Assembly: GCA_023489065.1 (NCBI GenBank)
Contig: JAMDCL010000129.1
Coordinates: 1-7,206 of the forward strand
Direction of reading: 5' to 3'
Length of the DNA: 7,206 bases
From: Deltaproteobacteria bacterium
GTDB taxonomy: Bacteria; JAMCPX01
A program made the translations under genes and the position numbers. Under the pieces are notes generated by a model. It ran no database searches. It was not told where the DNA came from and was given only the letters and a program-made list of their open reading frames with translations. Every line of letters begins with the position of its first letter. Within the stretch, counting starts at the first letter, position 1. Below are positions 1-5,507 of the stretch, piece by piece.

Positions 1-249
1 GATAGCATCGTGACAGACGGTGATCTCAGAAGGGCCCTGGCGAAATATCCCGATCTCCTTGAAAAAACGGCCTCCGAGATAATGACACAAAGCCCGAAAC
101 GCATAGAGAAAAATGCACTCGCGGTGAAAGCGCTGAACATCATGGAAACATACTCGATAACCTCCCTGTTCGTGACAAGCAATGGAGATAAAGATAAGCC
201 TATCGGTATCATCCACCTCCATGACATACTGAAGGCCGGGATCGTGTAA
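1..249 (+). CDS. kdsD: Arabinose-5-phosphate isomerase, 3' end (partial)
   Basis: This is the C-terminal 82 residues of a KdsD/KpsF-type D-arabinose-5-phosphate isomerase; the gene enters from the left edge in frame 1 and stops at TAA 247-249. The enzyme converts ribulose 5-phosphate to arabinose 5-phosphate in the cytoplasm, the first committed step to Kdo. Visible are the end of the first CBS domain (VTDGDLRRAL, residues 4-13) and a complete second CBS domain from about residue 23 (SEIMTQSPKRI) to the end (IGIIHLHDILKAGIV). This TDGDLRR plus HLHDILKAG pattern is characteristic of KdsD. The N-terminal SIS sugar-isomerase domain lies outside the window. A GTG at 10 is internal and not the true start. 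The downstream partner kdsC is about 1.8 kb away, beyond an accessory block, which is unusual. Confidence 0.9.
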   Translation, partial: DSIVTDGDLRRALAKYPDLLEKTASEIMTQSPKRIEKNALAVKALNIMETYSITSLFVTSNGDKDKPIGIIHLHDILKAGIV

Positions 250-264
250 CACTCCCAACACTGC

Positions 265-288
265 AGGGGCGATTCGGGAATTGCCCTT
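265..288 (+). terminator. Hairpin after kdsD, possible weak terminator
   Basis: AGGGGCGATT and AATTGCCCTT pair over about ten positions, with two G-T wobbles, around a CGGG loop. The hairpin begins 15 nt after the kdsD stop. No real T-tract follows on the plus strand (TTATCACG), so it is a poor intrinsic terminator. It could be factor-assisted, or it could protect the 3' end of the kdsD mRNA. It also lies downstream of the convergent minus-strand methyltransferase gene. Confidence 0.35.
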
Positions 289-347
289 ATCACGCTGCTA
301 TCAACAGTTAGATCCGGGTCTTTCTTGCATTTTAGTTATATTTTTCT

Positions 348-1076
348 TTACCAGACATGAGGGATAAGACGATATTTTACCTGGGTCATATAAGCTGCGT
401 AGCCGGACAGTTCCACCCGCAGCATACGCTCTTCCATCACCGCCCGCCACGCAATTGCGACCACAAGAATCAGCCCAATGAGGACTCCGTACCCCGATCC
501 CAGCAAGAGGGGCGTCCCAACAAAAAAGATACCCATGGCGGAATACATAGGATGCCGCACGTAATGATAAGGACCCGTTGAGATCACCTTTTGTCCCCGT
601 TCTTCCTGAATATGTACTACGGGTGACAGGAAAGTGTTTTCCCGAAACGTCAGGGAAAAGAGGTAGAACGAGCAAACCAAGGCAATCGCCCCTGCCAATT
701 GCAGCCAGACTGGCAGCGGTGACCAGCGAAAGCGAACTGCGTCAAGCGATATGAAAATCAACCATGCAAAGATAAATACCTGAAGCAGGGGGAAAAACAC
801 CTTGTCCCAGCCTTGCTGGTCGGAAGTCCACAGGTGCGTACGTTCTTGCAGCAATCCAGGGTTGTGCCGGAATAGCCATAAAGAAACAGCAAGATAAAAG
901 CCAAAGAACAGTACGACAAAGACCCATCCGGCAAGCCATGCGATGGTGCCAGCCGGAAGAAATAAAGCCAATGCAAAGACAATAAAGATGCCGGCGGTTT
1001 GCACCACGAGTAGTTTTATATTGACATGAGTATGGTCAACCTGAGGGTTGCTGCTTTTCATATAATCGTCATTCAT
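348..1076 (-). CDS. Integral-membrane ICMT/phospholipid methyltransferase-like protein
   Basis: A 242-residue multi-pass membrane protein of the isoprenylcysteine carboxyl methyltransferase / PEMT-like superfamily, expected to use S-adenosylmethionine at the inner membrane. Its substrate cannot be told from sequence. Hydrophobic segments lie near residues 21-40, 44-68, 93-111, 121-141, 177-195 and 197-211. The family's SAM-binding signature is intact: TGPYHYVRHPMY at 167-178, then EE at 215-216 and the C-terminal YAAYMTQVKYRLIP. The start at 1076 is chosen because GGAGG lies 7 nt upstream of the ATG; longer frames back to 1127 lack this. The gene runs opposite to the LPS genes and is convergent with kdsD. 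It lies downstream of brnA in the same orientation, with a 151-nt gap. Many prokaryotic members methylate unknown lipids or small molecules, so a specific name would be unsafe. Confidence 0.8.
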   Translation of the reverse strand: MNDDYMKSSNPQVDHTHVNIKLLVVQTAGIFIVFALALFLPAGTIAWLAGWVFVVLFFGFYLAVSLWLFRHNPGLLQERTHLWTSDQQGWDKVFFPLLQVFIFAWLIFISLDAVRFRWSPLPVWLQLAGAIALVCSFYLFSLTFRENTFLSPVVHIQEERGQKVISTGPYHYVRHPMYSAMGIFFVGTPLLLGSGYGVLIGLILVVAIAWRAVMEERMLRVELSGYAAYMTQVKYRLIPHVW

Positions 1077-1227
1077 TAATCGTCCTCCATAAACCGCACC
1101 ATGGATCCAGGACGGCAACAGAGTCATCCATAGTTCTCTACAATGCCCAATTCAAGGACAGGCCCTATATCTTCTCGTCAGCCAATTGAACGGGGCACTT
1201 AAAATATAATAGAGGTTCAGCCGGCTT

Positions 1228-1464
1228 TTACAGCTTTTTCCGTATTTTCCTCGAGTATTCTCTGAGTGCCGTATTGATAAGGGTCTGGTATCCGATTTTT
1301 GTCTCCGTTGCGAGCTTCTTGAAAAGCAATATCATATCATCGTCGATCCTAATAGTTGTGGAAACTTTCTTCGGTATATAAAACCTGCCCCTTATACCCT
1401 TTGAAAGATCGTACTCTTTCTTGAGCTTGAAATCTTCCTTCTCTTTAATGGTTAATTTCTTCAT
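1228..1464 (-). CDS. brnA: BrnA/CopG-type antitoxin
   Basis: A small basic protein (78 residues) with a C-terminal ribbon-helix-helix DNA-binding domain. The beta strand is around STTIRIDDDM (35-44) and the two helices follow (LLFKKLATETK, then YQTLINTALREYSRK). The middle YDLSKGIRGRFYIP (18-31) resembles the toxin-wrapping segment of CopG-like antitoxins paired with BrnT. It probably neutralises BrnT and represses its own promoter. The preferred start is ATG 1464 with GGGAG 10 nt upstream; a GTG at 1473 (81 residues) is possible, but GGGAG would then be only 1 nt away. The gene overlaps the end of brnT by about 20 nt, the usual toxin-first BrnTA order. The product could equally be named a generic CopG-family antitoxin. 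No clear terminator follows; a GCCGGC palindrome overlaps its end. Confidence 0.8.
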   Translation of the reverse strand: MKKLTIKEKEDFKLKKEYDLSKGIRGRFYIPKKVSTTIRIDDDMILLFKKLATETKIGYQTLINTALREYSRKIRKKL

Positions 1465-1738
1465 ATTGCCCACACTCCCTTTTTGTAGCCTTCCTTGCTG
1501 TTATTATTCTTATGTGTTCATCCCCGTCCTCGGCGAGAAAGTAGAGATGACCGACAGCGATAATTATGCCCCTTTGCGTTGCTCCAAAGGTAATCCATCT
1601 TTCATCGAAATAGTCAAATCGCTTATCGATAATGGAAATATGCAACGGATCATCAAACACCGTTCTGGCTTCTGCAAAAGATATCTTGTGTTTTTTAATG
1701 TTACTTTTACTCTTATTCTCATCCCACTCAAAACGCAT
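1445..1738 (-). CDS. brnT: BrnT-family toxin (type II TA ribonuclease)
   Basis: A 97-residue BrnT toxin, a RelE-fold ribonuclease that inhibits translation by cleaving RNA until bound by BrnA. The family hallmarks are in order: MRFEWDENKS at the N-terminus, IKKHKISFAEARTVFDDP (14-31), DERWITFG (45-52), IRIITARKATKRE (76-88) and QYEE (91-94). The start at 1738 is chosen because it gives the canonical MRFEWDE beginning; a TTG start at 1846 in the same frame would add 36 residues foreign to the family. No convincing Shine-Dalgarno sequence precedes this ATG, and a predicted promoter would begin transcription almost at the start codon. Length and motifs are complete, so the toxin looks intact. 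Its 3' end overlaps brnA by 20 nt, indicating coupled expression. Confidence 0.88.
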   Translation of the reverse strand: MRFEWDENKSKSNIKKHKISFAEARTVFDDPLHISIIDKRFDYFDERWITFGATQRGIIIAVGHLYFLAEDGDEHIRIITARKATKRECGQYEEINH

Positions 1739-1743
1739 AATAA

Positions 1744-1773
1744 ACCATAAGACATCTGTAGTTACATTGTCAA
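1744..1773 (-). promoter_or_regulatory. Candidate brnTA promoter P2 with palindromic operator
   Basis: On the minus strand a perfect -35 TTGACA (1768-1773) and a -10 TATGGT (1744-1749, 4 of 6) are separated by 18 nt. The -35 lies in the 9-nt palindrome ATTGACAAT. Two direct copies of ACAGATGT (plus-strand positions 1752-1759 and 1775-1782) flank it, 23 bp apart. Type II antitoxins of the ribbon-helix-helix class usually repress their own operon at such repeats. The predicted start of transcription falls at about the brnT start codon. Confidence 0.45.
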
Positions 1774-1816
1774 TACATCTGTTTATGAATCGACGACGAG
1801 CTTCGGATTGACTCTC

Positions 1817-1846
1817 TTGATAGCCTTTACCCTTGGAGGGCGTCAA
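1817..1846 (-). promoter_or_regulatory. Alternative upstream brnTA promoter P1
   Basis: A minus-strand TTGACG (1841-1846, 5 of 6) and TATCAA (1817-1822, 4 of 6) are spaced 18 nt apart. Transcription would begin near 1810 and give brnT a leader of about 70 nt containing the repeats at 1752-1782. It is a consensus match only and competes with P2 as the real promoter. Confidence 0.3.
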
Positions 1847-1942
1847 TGACAGAAATAGTGAAACTACTTGTACTTGTGCCTAATTTTAAGATACTATATA
1901 AAAAAGTGATACTGATCGGAACTCCTGAGGGAGTCAATGATA
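1836..1942 (+). repeat. Duplicated 16-nt ribosome-site-like sequence
   Basis: Positions 1836-1851 (GAGGGCGTCAATGACA) recur at 1927-1942 (GAGGGAGTCAATGATA), matching at 14 of 16 bases and 91 bp apart. Each copy contains a purine-rich GAGGG followed by an ATG. The first starts the 51-codon frame; the second would give only a 9-codon peptide. The two copies bound the 5' half of the small ORF. They may be a chance match or the trace of a small duplication. Confidence 0.4.
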
Positions 1943-2001
1943 TGGCAAGTATTTTTTCGTCAGTAAAGGCAATTAAGCAAGGCATACCTTGCAGATACTG
2001 A
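1846..2001 (+). CDS. Small hypothetical protein, 51 residues
   Basis: An open frame of 51 codons (ATG 1846, TGA 1999-2001) preceded by GGAGG at 1835-1839 with 6-nt spacing, one of the best ribosome sites in the window. The product begins MTEIVKLLVLVPNFKI and ends KAIKQGIPCRY. It has two short hydrophobic stretches (residues 5-11 and 21-24), is basic overall and has no recognised domain. It lies divergent from brnT and 31 nt before kdsC. It may be a real small protein, a remnant of a decayed gene, or a chance frame: a promoter-like AT-rich stretch at 1874-1902 and two hairpins lie inside it. Confidence 0.35.
   Translation: MTEIVKLLVLVPNFKILYKKVILIGTPEGVNDMASIFSSVKAIKQGIPCRY
1874..1902 (+). 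promoter_or_regulatory. Candidate promoter for the kdsC operon
   Basis: TTGTGC (1874-1879, 3 of 6) and TATAAA (1897-1902, 5 of 6) are separated by 17 nt in the most AT-rich part of the gap. Transcription would start near 1909. The accessory block separates kdsC from any promoter upstream of kdsD, so a local promoter is expected. The -35 match is poor, hence the low confidence. Confidence 0.3.
1977..1992 (+). other. Short hairpin in the kdsC leader
   Basis: GCAAGG and CCTTGC form a perfect 6-bp stem with a CATA loop, 40 nt before the kdsC start. No T-tract follows, so it is not an intrinsic terminator. A smaller stem (ACTCC-TGAG-GGAGT, 1921-1934) precedes it. Both lie in the predicted 5' leader of kdsC and in the end of the 51-codon frame. 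Any regulatory role is conjecture. Confidence 0.3.
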
Positions 2002-2032
2002 ATGGGATATATTAAAACTTAAAGGATAAATT

Positions 2033-2554
2033 ATGAGGAAGAAGTATACGAAGAATACATTAAAGAATAAATTAAGGAACATAAAGTTCCTTATCCTCGA
2101 CGTCGACGGTGTGCTGACGGACGGCAAGCTTATCTACAACAGCGACGGTATAGAATTAAAGGCCTTCGACGTCAAGGACGGCTACGGTCTCGTGCGTCTG
2201 AAACAATCCGGCGTCAAACTCGGCATCATAACGGCGAAGTCCTCGAGTATCGTTGAAACGAGGGCTAAAGACCTCGGCATCGATGCACTTTACCAGAACG
2301 TCAGCGACAAAGTTACGGCGTATGCCGATATAAAAGAAAAGTATGATCTTACCGATGATGCAATTGCATATATCGGGGATGATGTACCCGATCTCGGCGT
2401 ACTCAAACAGACCGGAGTGCCCATAGCCGTACATGATGCAGTAGAAGCCGTAAAAAATACAGCCGTCTATATTACCATAAAATGCGGCGGCAATGGTGCT
2501 GTAAGGGAAGTTGTGGAACTTATCATGCAGGCAAAGGGCATACCTTTATCATAA
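2033..2554 (+). CDS. kdsC: 3-deoxy-D-manno-octulosonate 8-phosphate phosphatase
   Basis: A 173-residue cytoplasmic HAD-superfamily phosphatase of the KdsC type, which hydrolyses Kdo 8-phosphate to Kdo. Motif I is DVDGVLTDG (23-31), with D23 as nucleophile and D25 as acid/base. GIELKAFDVKDGYG (39-52) is the family's substrate-site signature. Motif II is IIT (65-67), motif III lysine is about K93, and motif IV is GDDVPD (115-120). The C-terminal GGNGAVREVVELI (152-164) is the tail that closes over the active site in KdsC tetramers. Length is typical. The start has GGA 6 nt upstream; the first 16 residues are Lys-rich and AT-rich in coding. Motif II reads ITAK where KdsC usually has ITGR. The gene heads the resumed LPS operon, 118 nt before the acyltransferase gene. 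Confidence 0.93.
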   Translation: MRKKYTKNTLKNKLRNIKFLILDVDGVLTDGKLIYNSDGIELKAFDVKDGYGLVRLKQSGVKLGIITAKSSSIVETRAKDLGIDALYQNVSDKVTAYADIKEKYDLTDDAIAYIGDDVPDLGVLKQTGVPIAVHDAVEAVKNTAVYITIKCGGNGAVREVVELIMQAKGIPLS

Positions 2555-2672
2555 GAATGAATAACCCTGCGATAAGACCGCAATGCATTCACATTTCCCC
2601 AACATGCCCTCCCCCGTCAAGAGAGGAAGATGAGAAAACACCCGTGGTAAATTTTCAACAACGTAACGGAAT

Positions 2673-3584
2673 ATGAGATTCAGGCAGCGGTTTGCAAGGT
2701 CATTGGTTTATTACGGGACGAAATCCATCGTATTCTTTTTCGGGCTGTTTCCCCTGGGCTTCGATACATGGCTGGGCGCCGGACTCGGCAAGCTTGCCTA
2801 TTTCGTCCTCAGGAGCGAGAGGAACAAGGGTATCAACAATATCCTGAAAGCGTTTCCTGACAAGGACGGTTTGTGGGCACGGCAACAGATCAAAAAAAGC
2901 TTTGAAGGTTTCGGCAGAAGCATCATGGAACTTGTGAAACTGGACACCATCGCAAATCATATCGATGATTATATCCGGGTCGATAACTTCGAGGCATTTG
3001 AACAGTCACGGGCAAAGGGGAACGGCATTCTCTGGATTACCGGGCATATCGGCAACTGGGAGCTCATGCCGGTGTACTTTGCGAGCAAAGGATACGAAAC
3101 GTACGTCGTTGCAAAAGGGTTATATGACCCGAAGATGGACAAATTGCTGAATGATATAAGGGAACGGCACCATGTACATCCGGTCATCAGGGGCAGCCAG
3201 GGTTCGGGAAAAAAGATCCTCAGGGCGCTGCGATCGAATGCCATACTCGGCATGCTGATAGATCAGGACACGGATGTGCAGGGCGTTTTTGTCAACTTCT
3301 TCGGAGATACGGCCTTTACACCCCGGGGGGCGGCTGACCTTGCCTTGAAAGCCGGTGCAGGCGTTGTTGCAGGATTCATAACAAGGATTGATTCGCGGCA
3401 TCACGTCATAACACTGCATACGCCTCATATTCCTTCAAAATCATCAAATTATGAAAACGATGTCGTATCATTAACCCAGTCCATGACCGATACCATCGAA
3501 CAACATATAAGCCGTCATCCTGCCGACTGGGTGTGGATGCACTCGCGGTGGGCCAAGAGGCCCGACGCCGGAAGAGCCCAATAG
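2673..3584 (+). CDS. Lipid A biosynthesis acyltransferase (LpxL/HtrB family)
   Basis: A 303-residue member of the LpxL/LpxM lysophospholipid acyltransferase family, which transfers a secondary acyl chain from acyl-ACP to a Kdo-lipid A precursor at the inner face of the inner membrane. A single hydrophobic anchor spans about residues 12-30. The catalytic HX4E motif is H125-IGNW-E130 in the context ITGHIGNWEL. The DQD at 197-199, the FFG block (209-211, followed by AFTPRGA) and the C-terminal WVWMHSRWAKRP (286-297) all match the family. The length is typical. The ATG at 2673 has only a weak GGA 2 nt away, so translation may rely on coupling or a slightly different start. Sequence does not show which acyl chain or position is used, so lpxL versus lpxM is left open. 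Its place among Kdo and LPS-export genes supports the lipid A role. Confidence 0.88.
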   Translation: MRFRQRFARSLVYYGTKSIVFFFGLFPLGFDTWLGAGLGKLAYFVLRSERNKGINNILKAFPDKDGLWARQQIKKSFEGFGRSIMELVKLDTIANHIDDYIRVDNFEAFEQSRAKGNGILWITGHIGNWELMPVYFASKGYETYVVAKGLYDPKMDKLLNDIRERHHVHPVIRGSQGSGKKILRALRSNAILGMLIDQDTDVQGVFVNFFGDTAFTPRGAADLALKAGAGVVAGFITRIDSRHHVITLHTPHIPSKSSNYENDVVSLTQSMTDTIEQHISRHPADWVWMHSRWAKRPDAGRAQ

Positions 3585-3611
3585 AAAGTTGTTCTTTATC
3601 TTTATGAGTTG

Positions 3612-3620
3612 TGATAAAAT
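3612..3620 (+). promoter_or_regulatory. Extended -10 element before lptC
   Basis: TGATAAAAT is an extended -10 (TGn followed by TAAAAT, 5 of 6) with no good -35. It would start transcription near 3627, placing the first in-frame ATG (3627) at the RNA end and favouring the ATG at 3648 as the lptC start. It could give the lpt-rpoN-ftsK part an internal promoter. Confidence 0.3.
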
Positions 3621-3647
3621 AAATACATGAGGACAGGGCAATCACAA

Positions 3648-4205
3648 ATGAATTTTCAGACCTGTAACGGCAAAGTATTCGAGTGCTTCATCGCTGTATT
3701 TTTTTTTCTTCTTGCATCATGTACCGCAAAGACAACGGCACAGAAAGCAAACAATACAACGCCCGTGCAGCCAAAAATAACCATCGTCGCACCAGTCTAT
3801 ACCGAGCTGAAACAAAACGCGCTCCTCTACAACGGCACTGCAGTATCGGCGGAGTATTTCGATCGAACGCACCCCGGTATCATAACAAAACCGGTTATGA
3901 ACGGTATACTGACTAACGGTGAAACTTTCTCGGTATCATCTGATAAGGGATTCTATGATGAAAGCGATCGCAAGGTAACACTCGCTGACAACATCCACGC
4001 TGTTTTGGATAACACCTATACGCTCACCTGCGACAGCATTGACTATTTCATAGAAAAAAAGCTTATAATCTCTCAGGACCCGATAACGGTATACAGCAAG
4101 GATTTGCAACTGCATGGAGATAAGGGTAGTATAAATCTCGAGAAAAACATCATGACGGTACAAGGCAATATCAATGCAAAAATATATAATATGAGCCTAA
4201 AATGA
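3648..4205 (+). CDS. lptC: LPS export protein LptC, with lipoprotein-type signal
   Basis: A 185-residue LptC-family protein. LptC takes LPS from the LptB2FG extractor and passes it to LptA in the periplasm. Assignment rests on position directly before lptA-lptB and on the beta-jellyroll-like pattern from about residue 45 onward (GETFSVSSDKGFYDESDRKVTL, then ITVYSKDLQLHGDKGSINL and MTVQGNINAKIYN). The ATG at 3648 is preferred (AGGG 9 nt upstream); an ATG at 3627 would add 7 residues but lacks a ribosome site. The N-terminus is a hydrophobic run (FIAVFFFLLAS, 14-24) ending in LASC, a good lipobox with Cys at 25. The best-studied LptC proteins keep an uncleaved transmembrane anchor instead. The stop overlaps the lptA start by 4 nt (ATGA). 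Confidence 0.8.
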   Translation: MNFQTCNGKVFECFIAVFFFLLASCTAKTTAQKANNTTPVQPKITIVAPVYTELKQNALLYNGTAVSAEYFDRTHPGIITKPVMNGILTNGETFSVSSDKGFYDESDRKVTLADNIHAVLDNTYTLTCDSIDYFIEKKLIISQDPITVYSKDLQLHGDKGSINLEKNIMTVQGNINAKIYNMSLK

Positions 4206-4798
4206 ACATGCTTTTACTATCGATACAAAGATATTTTGATGATAACCGCTGCGGGCATACGCGGATCTCCCGCAAGGCCGCGCCCTGCAAATTGTCCGTT
4301 CTGTTTCTATTCGCCATCATGGTATCATTCATGGTTGTTCTCTCCGCACATGCGGGTTCTCTCATCGAAGAGGTTCAGCAACCGGGTAAACAAACCAAAC
4401 CGATTGACATAACTTCCAGTCAGCTTGAGGCAAACCTTAAAACCCATATCGTCATATTCAAGGGCAACGTCGTTGCAAAGCAGGGAGATGTCGTCCTGTA
4501 CTGCGACACCCTCACGGCATACTATGATGCAAAAGATAAAAACATAACGATGATTGTGGCGACCGGTGATGTCAAGATTACGAAGAAAGACATGATAGCG
4601 ACCGGCGACGAGGCAGTCTTTGACAACGTGAAGAAGCTGCTGACCTTAACGGGATCTCCGAGGATATGGCAGGCGAAAAATATAATAGAAGGAACAAAAA
4701 TAGTGTTTTACCTTGGTACGGACCGGATATTTGTCGAAGGTGCCAAATCTCTCTATAATCCGCAAACAGAAGGGATATTGCATGGACAAACACCTTGA
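4202..4798 (+). CDS. lptA: Periplasmic LPS-bridge protein LptA (OstA domain)
   Basis: A 198-residue LptA/OstA-family protein, the subunit that polymerises across the periplasm to carry LPS to the outer membrane. The OstA beta-jellyroll runs from about residue 68 to 185: IDITSSQLEANL, then VIFKGNVVAKQGDVVLYCDTL, VATGDVKITKKDMIATGDEA, LTLTGSPRIW and RIFVEGAKS. A signal peptide is present: hydrophobic core about 31-47, with likely cleavage after AHA (49-51). About 30 residues precede the hydrophobic core, long for a Sec signal, so the true start may lie downstream (for example a TTG at 4292). The annotated ATG overlaps the lptC stop (ATGA), consistent with coupling, but has only a weak GAG as ribosome site. 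The 3' end overlaps lptB by 17 nt. Confidence 0.87.
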   Translation: MNMLLLSIQRYFDDNRCGHTRISRKAAPCKLSVLFLFAIMVSFMVVLSAHAGSLIEEVQQPGKQTKPIDITSSQLEANLKTHIVIFKGNVVAKQGDVVLYCDTLTAYYDAKDKNITMIVATGDVKITKKDMIATGDEAVFDNVKKLLTLTGSPRIWQAKNIIEGTKIVFYLGTDRIFVEGAKSLYNPQTEGILHGQTP

Positions 4799-5507
4799 AA
4801 TAATAGGACTCATGAAGTTCTTCGGCAAAAAAAAGGTTGTATCGGATGTGAGCCTTTCGGTAAAGAGCAGTGAAATTATCGGCTTACTCGGTCCCAACGG
4901 CGCCGGTAAATCAACCACATTCTACATGATTGTCGGGATATACAAACCCGACAAAGGGAAGATCCTTTTAAACGATGAAGATATAACAAAAGATCAGATG
5001 TTTATACGGGCAAGGAAAGGCATTACCTACCTTCCCCAGGAACCCTCGATATTCAGAAAACTTTCGGTGCAGGACAACATCAAGATCGTTTTTGAATCCA
5101 TGGATATGCCGCAGGAGCTCATCGACGAAAAGACCGAGGAAATAATGAAGAGTATGAATATCATGCACATAAAAGATAACAGGGGTTATTCCCTGTCCGG
5201 CGGAGAAAGGAGACGTGTAGAGGTTTCACGGGCACTTGCAGCCAAGCCCGATTTCATGCTCCTGGACGAGCCCTTTGCCGGTATCGATCCCATAGCGGTC
5301 AATGAACTGAGGGAAATCCTTTTTTCACTGAGGGAAAAGGGGATCGGCATCATCATATCCGATCATAATGTAAGGGAAACCTTGAATGTTTGCGATAAGG
5401 CTTATATTATAAATAATGGGAGAATTATAGAAGAAGGGGATCCCAAGGAGATAGCACTGAGTGAAAAGGCCAAACGCATATACCTTGGCGAGGATTTTAA
5501 GCTATGA
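4782..5507 (+). CDS. lptB: LPS export ABC transporter ATPase LptB
   Basis: A 241-residue cytoplasmic ATPase that works as a dimer with the membrane proteins LptF and LptG to extract LPS from the inner membrane. All ABC elements are present: Walker A GPNGAGKST (37-45, K43), Q-loop Q86, signature LSGGERRRVEVSRAL (138-152), Walker B MLLDEP (159-164, catalytic E163), D-loop AGIDP (166-170) and switch H195. YLPQEPSIFRKLSV, LLDEPFAGIDPI and ISDHNVRETL are diagnostic for LptB over other ABC ATPases. The start at 4782 has AAGGGA 6 nt upstream; the frame is open further 5' to 4713, but only as an extension inside lptA. The lptFG genes are not in this window. The stop overlaps the rpoN start by 4 nt. 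Confidence 0.97.
   Translation: MDKHLEIIGLMKFFGKKKVVSDVSLSVKSSEIIGLLGPNGAGKSTTFYMIVGIYKPDKGKILLNDEDITKDQMFIRARKGITYLPQEPSIFRKLSVQDNIKIVFESMDMPQELIDEKTEEIMKSMNIMHIKDNRGYSLSGGERRRVEVSRALAAKPDFMLLDEPFAGIDPIAVNELREILFSLREKGIGIIISDHNVRETLNVCDKAYIINNGRIIEEGDPKEIALSEKAKRIYLGEDFKL

Noticed and set aside
301..675. A 124-codon minus-strand frame at the left of the methyltransferase gene
   Set aside because: It overlaps the methyltransferase in another frame and lacks domain character; the methyltransferase has the signature motifs and a strong ribosome site.
1201..1230. GCCGGC palindrome at the end of brnA as a terminator
   Set aside because: The palindrome is too short for a stable stem with a loop and is not followed by a T-run in the direction of brnA transcription.
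1421..1750. A 109-codon plus-strand frame across the brnT region
   Set aside because: It is the antisense shadow of brnT and brnA, whose family motifs are intact on the minus strand; its translation has no recognisable domain.
1564..1755. Minus-strand frame starting with ATG just upstream of brnT
   Set aside because: It is a shifted frame over brnT with no family resemblance, while the MRFEWDE frame is a clear BrnT.
1943..1994. Possible sigma-54 (-24/-12) promoter before kdsC, at TGGCAAG and at GGCATACCTTGC
   Set aside because: The first lacks GC at -12 (TT instead). In the second, GG and GC are only 8 nt apart instead of the required 10.
2601..2635. C-rich run followed by GAGAGGAAG in the kdsC-acyltransferase gap, resembling a dispersed palindromic repeat
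   Set aside because: Only a 4-bp stem (CCTC/GAGG) forms and no second copy is present, so neither a repeat nor a terminator can be supported.
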